Shown here: piece by piece, positions 55,472 through 63,613 of the stretch
Layout: the number at the start of each line of letters is the position of its first letter
Position numbering within the stretch: the first letter of the stretch is position 1
Assembly (NCBI GenBank): GCA_050261515.1
Contig: JBLNDJ010000003.1
Location: 1-63,659 of the forward strand
Direction: 5' to 3'
Length of the DNA: 63,659 bases
Source: JBLNDJ01 sp050261515
GTDB lineage: Bacteria > Acidobacteriota > Terriglobia > Bryobacterales > Bryobacteraceae
Made by a program: the position numbers and the translations under genes
The notes under the pieces: generated by a model
The model's database searches: none
Seen by the model: the letters and a program-made list of their open reading frames with translations, nothing else
What the model was told of the DNA's origin: nothing

Positions 55472-56686
55472 ATGTCCAGCACCGTTGCCCGCCGCGATTT
55501 TTTGCGCGGCGCAGCCCGGGGCGCCGCGGCGCTCACGGCTGCTTCTTATTCGCGCGTTTTGGGCGCGAACGACAGAATCGTCCTCGGGGTCATTGGGCCT
55601 GGGGATCGCGGCCAGCACGTCATGTCGCTGTTCCAGAAGACCGGCCAGGTCCAGGTGGCCGCGCTGTGCGATATTTACGCGGCCCATATCAACGAGGCCA
55701 AACAGAAGGCTCCCGAGGCGAAGTCCTTCTCCGACCACCGGCGGCTGCTGGAGATGAAGGAGCTCGACGCGGTCCTGATCGCGACTCCGGACCACTGGCA
55801 CGCGCAGTGCGCCATCGACGCGATGAACGCCGGCAAGGATGTTTACGTCGAAAAGCCGCTGACGCTGAAAATCGAAGAAGGCCCGGCGATCGTCAAAGCC
55901 GCGCGCGTGAACGGGCGCATCTGCCAGGTCGGCATGCAGCAGCGCTCGGGCAAGCATTACATCCAGGCGAAGAAGGAATTCATCGATTCGGGCAAGCTGG
56001 GCAAAATCACGCTGGCACGCACATGGTGGCACGGCAACGGGTACCACCTGCGGCGCGCGCCCGCCTCGCTCCAGACCAAGCCGGCCGACCTCGACTGGGC
56101 GCGCTTCCTCGGCCCGCTCAAGTGGCGCGACTACGATCCGCAGCAGTACTTCAACTGGCGCGCGTATCTCGACTTTGGCGGCGGGCAGGTGACGGACCTG
56201 TTCACGCACTGGATCGACGTCGTCCACATGTTCCTGGGCAGCGAGATTCCGAGTTCGGCCGTGGCGAGCGGCGGCATCTACGCCTATAAGGACGGCCGCA
56301 CCGCTCCCGATACGATCAACGTGCTGCTCGAATATCCAACGCCGTTCACGGCGACGTTCGAAGCGACGCTTGTGCCGGGCATCACCGGCGCGGCGCTCGA
56401 GTTCTGCGGCACCGAGGGGCGACTTTGGATCAGCCGCGAGCGGTACGAGTTCCACCCGGTGGGCAAGGGCGCGCAGCCGGTGATCTTCGACGTGACGGAC
56501 GATTACGATTTCACGCTCGACCACGTGAAGAATTTTCTCGATTGCACACGGTCGCGCAAGCTGCCCAACGGCGACGTGCTCGTAGGACACCGCTCGGCGC
56601 AGGCTTCGCACCTGGGCAACATCGCATATGTGCAGAAGCGGCGTATCGATTTCGATATCGTGCGCGAGGAGATTCTGCCGTTCTAG
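55472..56686 (+). CDS. Tat-exported Gfo/Idh/MocA-family oxidoreductase
   Basis: A 404-residue NAD(P)-dependent oxidoreductase. The twin-arginine signal (VARRDFLRGAARGAAALTAA) directs folded enzyme, probably with bound cofactor, to the periplasm. The Rossmann fold starts IVLGVIGPGDRGQHV. The family lysine lies in VYVEKPLTLK, and DHWHAQCAIDAMNAGKDVYV precedes it. The C-terminal beta-sheet domain follows, with GGGQVTDLFTHWIDVVHMFL. Substrates in the family are sugars or inositols. A GGGAG lies 11 bases before the ATG, too far for certainty. It heads a three-gene operon with epimerase and amidohydrolase genes. Confidence 0.9.
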   Translation: MSSTVARRDFLRGAARGAAALTAASYSRVLGANDRIVLGVIGPGDRGQHVMSLFQKTGQVQVAALCDIYAAHINEAKQKAPEAKSFSDHRRLLEMKELDAVLIATPDHWHAQCAIDAMNAGKDVYVEKPLTLKIEEGPAIVKAARVNGRICQVGMQQRSGKHYIQAKKEFIDSGKLGKITLARTWWHGNGYHLRRAPASLQTKPADLDWARFLGPLKWRDYDPQQYFNWRAYLDFGGGQVTDLFTHWIDVVHMFLGSEIPSSAVASGGIYAYKDGRTAPDTINVLLEYPTPFTATFEATLVPGITGAALEFCGTEGRLWISRERYEFHPVGKGAQPVIFDVTDDYDFTLDHVKNFLDCTRSRKLPNGDVLVGHRSAQASHLGNIAYVQKRRIDFDIVREEILPF

Positions 56687-56696
56687 GAAGCTCGTC

Positions 56697-57809
56697 ATGC
56701 GGCCTCTGACAACGCTGGCAGCGATTGCGATCGCGTTGTGCGCGCTCGCCGAGGGAAAGAATACGGTGAACAAACAGGAATTCGGCAAGACTCCGGACGG
56801 AACTCCGGTCGAGATCTACACGCTCAGGAACAAGCACGGCTTGGAGGCGCGAATCATGACCTACGGCGCAATCGTCGTGGGCCTGAAGGCGCCGGACAGG
56901 AACGGCAAGCTCGCCGACATCGTGCTCGGGTTCGACAGCCTGGACGGGTACCTGGCGGTTCATCCTTATTTCGGCGCGGTGGTGGGGCGATACGGGAACC
57001 GGATCGCGAAGGGGCGCTTCACGCTGGACGGCAAGGAGTACAAGCTCGCCGTCAACAACGGCGAGAACTCGCTGCACGGCGGCATCAAGGGCTTCGACAA
57101 GGCCGTGTGGAAGGTGAAGCAGGCGAACGCGCAGTCGCTGGAGCTCGGGTACCTCAGCCGGGACGGCGAAGAGGGATATCCGGGGAATCTCGATGTCACG
57201 GTTCGGTACACGCTGAACGACGATAACGAGCTCAAGATCGAGTACAGCGCGACGACCGATAAGCCGACCGTCCTCAACCTGACGAATCATTCCTACTTCA
57301 ACCTGAAGGGGGAGGGGCAGGGCGACATCCTCGAGCACCAGGTCACGATCAACGCGGACCGCTTCACTCCGGTGGATGGCGGGCTGATTCCGACCGGCGA
57401 GCTGCGCAGCGTGGAGGGCACGCCGCTCGATTTCAGGAAGCCTACGGCTGTCGGGGCGCGGATCGAATCCTCGTACGAGCAGATGAAACTCGGCGGCGGC
57501 TACGATCACAATTTCGTGCTGAACCGGGCGGGCAGCGGCATGTCTCTGGCCGGGACGGTGTACGAAGCCGGCAGCGGGCGCGTGTTGCAGGTGTACACGG
57601 ACCAGCCGGGCGTGCAGTTCTACACGGGGAATTTTCTGGATGGCACGCTCAAGGGCAAGGGCGGGCACGTGTATCCGAAGCGCGCGGCATTGTGCCTGGA
57701 GACGCAGCACTATCCCGATTCACCGAACCATCCCGACTTCCCGACCACAACGCTGAGGCCGGGCGAGCGGTACCAGACCACGACAGTGTGGAAGTTCTCG
57801 GCGCGGTAG
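56697..57809 (+). CDS. galM: Exported aldose 1-epimerase (mutarotase)
   Basis: Interconverts alpha and beta anomers of aldoses. A 370-residue protein with a signal peptide (MRPLTTLAAIAIALCALAEG), unlike the usual cytosolic GalM. The catalytic histidines appear as His127 (NSLHGGIKGFDK) and His198 (LTNHSYFNLKGEGQGD). The catalytic glutamate is in ALCLETQHYPDSPNH. The gene begins 10 bases after the oxidoreductase and ends 1 base before the amidohydrolase, so the three are one operon acting on exported sugars. Confidence 0.92.
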   Translation: MRPLTTLAAIAIALCALAEGKNTVNKQEFGKTPDGTPVEIYTLRNKHGLEARIMTYGAIVVGLKAPDRNGKLADIVLGFDSLDGYLAVHPYFGAVVGRYGNRIAKGRFTLDGKEYKLAVNNGENSLHGGIKGFDKAVWKVKQANAQSLELGYLSRDGEEGYPGNLDVTVRYTLNDDNELKIEYSATTDKPTVLNLTNHSYFNLKGEGQGDILEHQVTINADRFTPVDGGLIPTGELRSVEGTPLDFRKPTAVGARIESSYEQMKLGGGYDHNFVLNRAGSGMSLAGTVYEAGSGRVLQVYTDQPGVQFYTGNFLDGTLKGKGGHVYPKRAALCLETQHYPDSPNHPDFPTTTLRPGERYQTTTVWKFSAR

Positions 57810-57810
57810 C

Positions 57811-58887
57811 GTGATCAAGTTTTTGCTCGCGCTGGGTCTGCTGGCGGCGCCGTTGTGGCCGCAGAGCGTGACGCTCGAGGAGTATGATCCGCGGCCCGGG
57901 CTGGTCGTGCCCCGGCACATCGTCAAGCGCGCGAAATTTCCGTTCATCGACGTTCACAACCATCAGCGCGACACCTCTCGCGCGACGCTCACCCGCCTGG
58001 CGGCCGAGATGGACGCGCTCAACATGCGCATCCTCATCGATTCGCCGGTGAACGGCGGGTCCGGCGAGTGGGTGCGCCGCGCGGCCGCCGATGTGCGCGG
58101 GTTCAGCGCGAAGCGCTTCGCCGTGATGACGAACATCGACTACACGGGCCTGGACGACCCGGGCTACGGCAAGCGCGCGGCGGCGCAGCTCGACGAGGAT
58201 GCGCGCGCGGGCGCGATCGGGTTGAAGGTTTGGAAGAACTTCGGCATGCGGCTCGCGGATTCGCAGGGGCGGCGCATCAAGCTGGACGATCCGCGATTCG
58301 ATTTGGTGTGGGAGGCCTGCGCGCGGCTGCGGCTTCCGGTGCTGATCCACACCGCGGACCCGAAGCAGTTCTTCGAGCCGATGGACGCGCACAACGAGCG
58401 GTGGCTCGAGTTGAAGACGCATCCGGGGCGCGCGGCAGCGGACGGGCCGCCGTTCGAGACGCTCATCGGCGAGCAGCACAAGCTGTTCGCGCGGCATCCG
58501 AAGACGATCTTTATCGCGGCGCACATGGGGTGGCTCGCGGGCGACCTCGGGCGGCTCGGCGCGCTGCTCGACCGCATGTCGAACGTGTACGTCGAGATCG
58601 GGGCGATCGCAAGCGAACTGGGGCGGCAGCCGCGGTTCGCCCGCGCGTTCTTCGAGAAGTATCAGGACCGCGTCATGTTCGGCAAGGACGCCTACGTGGT
58701 CGAGGAATACTGGACGTATTTCCGGCTGCTCGAGACCGCCGACGAGTACTTCGATCCCACGCGCCGCTATCACGGGATGTGGCAGCTTTACGGGCTGGAT
58801 CTGCCTGACGCCGTCTTGAAAAAGCTCTACTACAAGAACGCCCTGCGAATCTTCCCCACGCTGCCGCGCGATGGCTTTCCGGAGTAG
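57811..58887 (+). CDS. Exported amidohydrolase-family protein
   Basis: A 358-residue TIM-barrel metal hydrolase of the amidohydrolase_2 group. A signal peptide (FLLALGLLAAPLWPQS) precedes the metal-binding H-x-H in FPFIDVHNHQRD. Later ligands are probably in VLIHTADPKQF, IAAHMGWLAGDLG and VMFGKDAYV. Family members remove ring-opened or carboxyl groups from sugar lactones or aromatics; the substrate here is not known. The start is a GTG one base after the galM stop. Confidence 0.85.
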   Translation: MIKFLLALGLLAAPLWPQSVTLEEYDPRPGLVVPRHIVKRAKFPFIDVHNHQRDTSRATLTRLAAEMDALNMRILIDSPVNGGSGEWVRRAAADVRGFSAKRFAVMTNIDYTGLDDPGYGKRAAAQLDEDARAGAIGLKVWKNFGMRLADSQGRRIKLDDPRFDLVWEACARLRLPVLIHTADPKQFFEPMDAHNERWLELKTHPGRAAADGPPFETLIGEQHKLFARHPKTIFIAAHMGWLAGDLGRLGALLDRMSNVYVEIGAIASELGRQPRFARAFFEKYQDRVMFGKDAYVVEEYWTYFRLLETADEYFDPTRRYHGMWQLYGLDLPDAVLKKLYYKNALRIFPTLPRDGFPE

Positions 58888-58910
58888 GGCCGACCCCCTG
58901 GTCGCCCCAG

Positions 58911-59966
58911 CTAGCTATTGGCCACCGCCTCATAAAGAGCCACCACATTCTCCGTAGGCGTATTTGCCTGAAGATTATGGCAAGGCGCAACAATATACCC
59001 TTTACACTCGCGAAAGATGCGAATGTTATCCTCGACCTCGCGGCGAACCTCCTCCGGCCGGCCGAACGGAAGCGTCTGCTGATTATCGATCCCTCCGTGA
59101 AAAACCACCTTGGCGCCAAAATCGCGGGCAAGCGCCTCGCGCTCCATCCCCCGGCACCGCCACTGGATCGGATTGAGAATATCCACGCCCGCCGCGATCA
59201 GATCCGGAATCATCGCCCGGATCGCGCCATCGTCATGGTGAAACGTCAGCTTGCCGGCCGAGTGCGCCACATCGGCCATCTTCGCCAGCCATGGCAGAAT
59301 GAACCGCCGGATCGCGCGAGGGCTCATCAGCAGCGAGCTCTGCGTCCCGAGGTCCTCGGCTACATAGACGAAGTCGAACAAATCGCCCGCTGCCTCGATG
59401 CTGTTGCGCACGATGGCCTCGAACAGCGCGTGGATGCGCCCCATGAGCGCGTCCACGAACTGGGGGCGCGCGGCGATGTCTTCGAGCGCCCGCTCCATCC
59501 CCCGCAGCCGGCAGTAGAGATAGAAGGGCTCGTAAGAAGCGCCCAGCACCGGGAATTCGGGATGATACACGGCGCACGCGGCGCGCAGGCCGGCGTAGTC
59601 GAAGTCGCGCGCATCGGGCCACGGCGAAGCCTCGATGTCCGCGACGGTCTCCGCATTTGCAAGCGGCGGGTTGCAAACTTCGTCGTAAACCCCAATGCCG
59701 TCCCCGTAAGCGATTGGGCGCGTCTCGATGCCGAACAGGCTGAACAGCGACGGCAGGTGCCAGCCGGCTTCGGTGGCGCGCGGATGGCGCGCGCCGAGGT
59801 AGACGCACTTGTCGATGCCAAGCCGCCGCCAGAGCGCGCGATCGGAGTCGCATCCGAGGTCGCGCTTCAGTCGCTCAGTGATCTCGGCGGTGCCCCAGTA
59901 GTCGCAGGGCACGCGGTCGGGCCGCTTGCCGGAAAAGAAAGTCATCCACCTTTCTCGCGGGGTCAT
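58911..59966 (-). CDS. URO-D-like methyltransferase family protein
   Basis: A 351-residue protein of the uroporphyrinogen decarboxylase fold (TIM barrel). It is not HemE itself: the N-terminus (MTPRERWMTFFSGKRPDRVP) and the HHDDGAIRAMIPDLIAAGVD and IVAPCHNLQANTP segments fit the MtaA/MtbA-like branch, which moves methyl groups between corrinoid proteins and other carriers. The His and Cys residues of these motifs are candidate zinc ligands. The open frame extends to 60242 but begins properly at 59966, with AGGGA 5 bases upstream. It is divergent from the Asp-box gene and has no corrinoid protein beside it. Confidence 0.82.
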   Translation of the reverse strand: MTPRERWMTFFSGKRPDRVPCDYWGTAEITERLKRDLGCDSDRALWRRLGIDKCVYLGARHPRATEAGWHLPSLFSLFGIETRPIAYGDGIGVYDEVCNPPLANAETVADIEASPWPDARDFDYAGLRAACAVYHPEFPVLGASYEPFYLYCRLRGMERALEDIAARPQFVDALMGRIHALFEAIVRNSIEAAGDLFDFVYVAEDLGTQSSLLMSPRAIRRFILPWLAKMADVAHSAGKLTFHHDDGAIRAMIPDLIAAGVDILNPIQWRCRGMEREALARDFGAKVVFHGGIDNQQTLPFGRPEEVRREVEDNIRIFRECKGYIVAPCHNLQANTPTENVVALYEAVANS

Positions 59967-59982
59967 AGGTCCCTGCAATAAT

Positions 59983-59990
59983 AAACGTTT
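59983..59990. promoter_or_regulatory. AAACGTTT palindrome in the divergent gap
   Basis: A perfect 8-bp palindrome centred on CG lies in the 34-base gap between the URO-D-like and Asp-box genes. Operators of LacI-family repressors have a central CG with flanking A/T, so this could be one, but the site is short. Confidence 0.25.
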
Positions 59991-60000
59991 TCGAAAGGTC

Positions 60001-62271
60001 ATGAAATCGATGCTGAAGAGATCTCTGTTTTCCTTTGCTGCCGTTGCGGCGGCGCTTCTTGCGGCGGGCGGGCCCGGCCCGGCGCCGCGCTTCGATGCGT
60101 GGAAGGTCATCGGGCCGGGCGGCGGCGGGACGATGATCGGTCCGACGATCAGCCCGCACGATACGAACCTCGTCGTCGAGCACTGCGACATGACGGGCGC
60201 GTATATAACGCACGACGCCGGGCAGTCGTGGCGCATGTTCAACCTGCGGACGGTGGTCCAGACGTTCGCGTTCGATCCGAAGAACCCGCGCGTGATTTAC
60301 GCGGGGAACATGGGACTGTGGCGCAGCGAGGATACGGGGAAGTCGTGGCGGCTGATCTATCCGCGCGATGCTGTCGAGCACCAGCTGGGCGACCACTCCG
60401 ACGTGAAGTTCACTTCGCGCGATGCGAGCTATCCCTCGGGCCGAAGCATCACGGCGATCGCGGTGGACCCTGCCAATCCGAAGCGCATCCATATCGCTTT
60501 CGGCGGGGGGCGTGCGCAGAGCGCGTTGGTGCTCGAATCGACGGACGGCGGTGCATCGTTCAAACTGGCGCGGGAGTTTCCGGGCGAGCGCGTGCTGGTG
60601 TTGCACCACGGGCAAGCCGGCCTCATCGCGGTCGGAAGCAAAACCGTGGCCCGGAACTCCGGCCGTGCGTGGGAGTCGTCAGCCGGTCCCGAGGGTGGCG
60701 TTGAATACGCGGCCGCCGCGGGCCATTACATCTACGCGGCGACACGCGAAGGCGCGCTGGCCGTTTCTGAAGACGGCGGGCGCACGTGGACTACGCGGAC
60801 GCCGGCGCTCGGCCAGCAGGCCGGACGCTTCCAGGCCGTGGCGGCGAGCGGCCAGACGGCGTACTTGGGCTTCCGCGGCCTGAAGCTTGGCGAAGGGCGC
60901 GAGAACCTGTACAACGGCATCGCGAAGTCCACGGACGGCGGGCACACCTGGTCGATCGTGTTCCGCGAATCGACCGCGCCGGCTACGAACCTGGACGCTT
61001 CCTGGATCGAGGGCCGCGCGCGGGACGGCGGGCACGACATCTGGTACGACGCCCCCTACAGCCTCGGCGCCGCGCCCGGGAATCCCGACGTCTGTTACGC
61101 GACGGACCTGTTCCGCACCTATCGCACGCTCGACGGCGGCAAGACGTGGGCGCAGGTGAACTCGGTGCGAGCGGGCAACGGCTGGACCACGCGCGGGCTC
61201 GACGTGACTACGAACTACGGCGTGCACTTCGACCCCTTCGATGTGAAGCACATACTCATCGATTACACCGACATCGGCGCATTCCACAGCTTCGACGGCG
61301 GCAATTCGTGGGTGACGGCGACCACCGGCGTGCCTCAGCGGTGGCGGAATACGACGTACTGGGTGGTGTTCGATCCCGACGTGAAGGGGCTGCTCTGGGG
61401 CGCATTTAGCGGCGTGCACGACCTGCCGCGGCCGAAGATGTGGCGCGGGCGCGATCCGCTGCGGTATGTGGGCGGGGTCGGCGTCTCGACCGACGGCGGC
61501 CGCACCTGGACGCCTTCGAACGACGGAATGCCGGAGACGTCGGTGACGCACTTGTTGCTCGATCCCACGAGCCCTGCGGGACGGCGCACGCTTTATGCAA
61601 CCGGGTTCGGACGCGGCGTGTACAAGTCCACCGACAACGGGAAGACGTGGACGCTCAAGAACAAGGGCATCGAGGGAGAAAAGCCCTTTGCGTGGCGGAT
61701 CACACGCGCCAAGGATGGCACGCTGTACCTGATCGTGGCGCGGAATAACAACGGGCGTTTCGGCGAGCCCGGCACGGGCGCCCTGTACAAGTCCGTGGAC
61801 GGGGCGGAGACGTGGACAAAGATGGCGCTGCCTGAGGGGTGCAACGGGCCGAACGGGCTCACGCTTGATCCTCGCGACAACCGGCGCATGTATCTTTCGG
61901 CGTGGGGGCAGGAGCGGCCGGATGTCGATACGGGAGGCGGGGTGTTCCTTTCGACCGACGCGGGCGCGAGTTGGAAGCTGATCTTTGGGAAGATGCAGCA
62001 CGTCTACGATGTGACCGTGGACCCGCGGAATGCGGATGTGCTGTATGCGTGCGGGTTCGATTCGGCGGCTTACCGGTCGGCCGATGCAGGGCGCACGTGG
62101 ACGCGGATTCGCGGGTACAACTTCAAGTGGGGGCACCGGGTGATTCCGGACCCGAACGATGCTTCGAAGATCTATATCACGACGTACGGCGGGAGCGTCT
62201 GGCACGGGCCGGCGCTGGGCGATCCGAAGGCGTTGGAAGACATCGTGAATCCGGCGCCGATCGCGGAGTAG
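60001..62271 (+). CDS. Secreted Asp-box (BNR/sortilin-like) repeat protein
   Basis: A 756-residue protein with a signal peptide (LFSFAAVAAALLAAGGPGPA). About twelve Asp-box repeats of type S-x-D-x-G-x-T/S-W occur along its length, including THDAGQSW, SEDTGKSW, STDGGHTW, SFDGGNSW, STDNGKTW, STDAGASW and SADAGRTW. The repeats form beta-propeller blades as in sialidases, GH74 xyloglucanases and VPS10/sortilin. No enzyme active-site motif is clear to me, so sugar hydrolysis is only inferred. ATG 60001 is taken, with GAAAGG just upstream; an ATG at 60010 is also possible. A strong stem-loop follows the stop. Confidence 0.85.
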   Translation: MKSMLKRSLFSFAAVAAALLAAGGPGPAPRFDAWKVIGPGGGGTMIGPTISPHDTNLVVEHCDMTGAYITHDAGQSWRMFNLRTVVQTFAFDPKNPRVIYAGNMGLWRSEDTGKSWRLIYPRDAVEHQLGDHSDVKFTSRDASYPSGRSITAIAVDPANPKRIHIAFGGGRAQSALVLESTDGGASFKLAREFPGERVLVLHHGQAGLIAVGSKTVARNSGRAWESSAGPEGGVEYAAAAGHYIYAATREGALAVSEDGGRTWTTRTPALGQQAGRFQAVAASGQTAYLGFRGLKLGEGRENLYNGIAKSTDGGHTWSIVFRESTAPATNLDASWIEGRARDGGHDIWYDAPYSLGAAPGNPDVCYATDLFRTYRTLDGGKTWAQVNSVRAGNGWTTRGLDVTTNYGVHFDPFDVKHILIDYTDIGAFHSFDGGNSWVTATTGVPQRWRNTTYWVVFDPDVKGLLWGAFSGVHDLPRPKMWRGRDPLRYVGGVGVSTDGGRTWTPSNDGMPETSVTHLLLDPTSPAGRRTLYATGFGRGVYKSTDNGKTWTLKNKGIEGEKPFAWRITRAKDGTLYLIVARNNNGRFGEPGTGALYKSVDGAETWTKMALPEGCNGPNGLTLDPRDNRRMYLSAWGQERPDVDTGGGVFLSTDAGASWKLIFGKMQHVYDVTVDPRNADVLYACGFDSAAYRSADAGRTWTRIRGYNFKWGHRVIPDPNDASKIYITTYGGSVWHGPALGDPKALEDIVNPAPIAE

Positions 62272-62282
62272 CACCGTGGTGA

Positions 62283-62309
62283 GGGCGCGCCGTAAGGCCC
62301 GGCGCGCCC
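62283..62309 (+). terminator. Stem-loop after the Asp-box gene
   Basis: GGGCGCGCC (62283-62291) and GGCGCGCCC (62301-62309) form a perfect 9-bp GC stem with a 9-base loop 12 bases after the stop codon. No T tract follows, so it may act as an mRNA stabiliser or Rho-assisted end. Confidence 0.5.
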
Positions 62310-62423
62310 GTCCGGCGTACCGAGACGCAGCTGATTCCTATTGGGCGCGTTCGGGCTTGAACCAGATCAAATTTGGGCATTTATATACTTGACTCACCCG
62401 GCGTTTGGGTGTAGACTGGTTTT

Positions 62424-63383
62424 GTGGGTGAGTCAACTACGCAATTCGAGCCGAAGACGATGGTAGAGGCCATCCGGCACTTTTCCGATCCGGCAATCTG
62501 CGTCCAGTACCTTGCGGAGCGTCGTTGGCCGGATGGTCCGGTCTGTCCCAAATGCGGCGGCAAACAGCATTCATATCTATCGACTCGATTTCTATGGAAG
62601 TGTAAGGCGTGCAAGAAGCAGTTCAGCGTCAAGGTCGGTACGATCTTTGAGGATTCCCCGCTTGGCTTGGACAAGTGGCTCCCTGCCGTTTGGCTGCTTA
62701 CCAGTTCCCGCAACGGCGTCAGTTCGATGGAACTGCATCGGTCCCTTGGCGTTACCCAAAAAACGGCGTGGTTCATGACGCATCGAATCCGGTACGCTAT
62801 GCAAACCGGGTCGTTCAACAAGGCGTGCGGACAAGTTGAGGTTGATGAAACGTTCATCGGTCAAAAGGCCCGGAACATGCACAAGCAGGTCCGGTCTCGG
62901 AAGATTACCGGGACTGGCGGCAAGGACAAGACGATGGTGGTTGGCGTTCTGGAACGTGGCGGTGTTGTGCGAACTACCGTGGTTGAGAGCCGTAAGAAGA
63001 AGCCGCTCCAATCGCTCGTGAAAGATCACGTCGAACCCGGCGCACAGTTGTTCACCGATGCGCTCAAGTCGTATGAGGGACTGGACGGAGAATACATTCA
63101 CCAGATCGTTGACCATGCGGTAGAGTACGTCAAGGGCCACGTCCACACGAACGGCATGGAGAACTTCTGGAGCCATTTGAAGCGGACGATCTACGGCACG
63201 TACATTTTCGTTATGCCATTCCACTTATTCCGGTACTTGGACGAACAGACATTCCGCTTTAATAACCGGGACTTGGATGACGGTATGCGGTTTCGACTGT
63301 CGTTACGGGGAGTGAGTGGGCGACGGCTGACCTACAAGGAATTGACTGGAAAGACGCCGCATAAGTGCAGACCACATATCTAG
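62424..63383 (+). CDS. IS1595-family transposase (ISXO2-like)
   Basis: A 319-residue transposase. An N-terminal zinc ribbon (CPKCGGKQ...CKACKK) is followed by a helix-turn-helix-like segment (MELHRSLGVTQKTAWFMTHR). The ISXO2-like catalytic domain shows conserved acidic residues in QVEVDETFIG and FTDALKSYEG, then HTNGMENFWSHLKR, which supplies the final Asn/Glu of the DDE/DDN-type active site. Starts at GTG 62424. It is full length with no frameshift, so the element may be active. Codon usage and GC are unlike the surrounding genes, consistent with transfer. Confidence 0.9.
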   Translation: MGESTTQFEPKTMVEAIRHFSDPAICVQYLAERRWPDGPVCPKCGGKQHSYLSTRFLWKCKACKKQFSVKVGTIFEDSPLGLDKWLPAVWLLTSSRNGVSSMELHRSLGVTQKTAWFMTHRIRYAMQTGSFNKACGQVEVDETFIGQKARNMHKQVRSRKITGTGGKDKTMVVGVLERGGVVRTTVVESRKKKPLQSLVKDHVEPGAQLFTDALKSYEGLDGEYIHQIVDHAVEYVKGHVHTNGMENFWSHLKRTIYGTYIFVMPFHLFRYLDEQTFRFNNRDLDDGMRFRLSLRGVSGRRLTYKELTGKTPHKCRPHI

Positions 63384-63529
63384 CGGCCTGAACGATGGTG
63401 TTTGCGCCTTGAGGGGTTCAGTTCTTCCGGAACCCAAGATGGGCGTGTATTCTTGTCCTGCGTTGGATACCAGCCACGGATTCCAAGGATGCACAAGACA
63501 AGCAGAATCGCAAACCCGACTCCGATCAT
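63380..63529 (-). CDS. Small single-span membrane protein within the IS region
   Basis: A 49-residue minus-strand frame from ATG 63529. A hydrophobic helix (MIGVGFAILLVLCILGIRGW) is followed by a polar, basic tail (RPSWVPEELNPSRRKHHRSG). The frame is open to 63592, but that extension runs through the 25-bp repeats. Its stop overlaps the transposase stop by 3 bases. I do not recognise a family. It may be passenger DNA or a chance frame. Confidence 0.35.
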   Translation of the reverse strand: MIGVGFAILLVLCILGIRGWYPTQDKNTRPSWVPEELNPSRRKHHRSGR

Positions 63530-63545
63530 GACCACAAACCCTCGG

Positions 63546-63595
63546 GGGACACTTGAAAACCGGCCAATGAGGGACACCTCAAAACCGGCCAACGG
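63546..63595 (+). repeat. Two 25-bp tandem repeats resembling IS21-type terminal repeats
   Basis: Units at 63546-63570 and 63571-63595 begin GGGACAC and share AAAACCGGCCAA; 21 of 25 bases match. Multiple direct repeats of the form TGTCCC...GGCCGGTTTT (reverse complement) are, from memory, typical of the ends of IS21-family elements. They may be the remains of another element next to or within the IS1595 insertion. Confidence 0.65.
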
Positions 63596-63613
63596 GCGTT
63601 AGGCAGGACAGCT

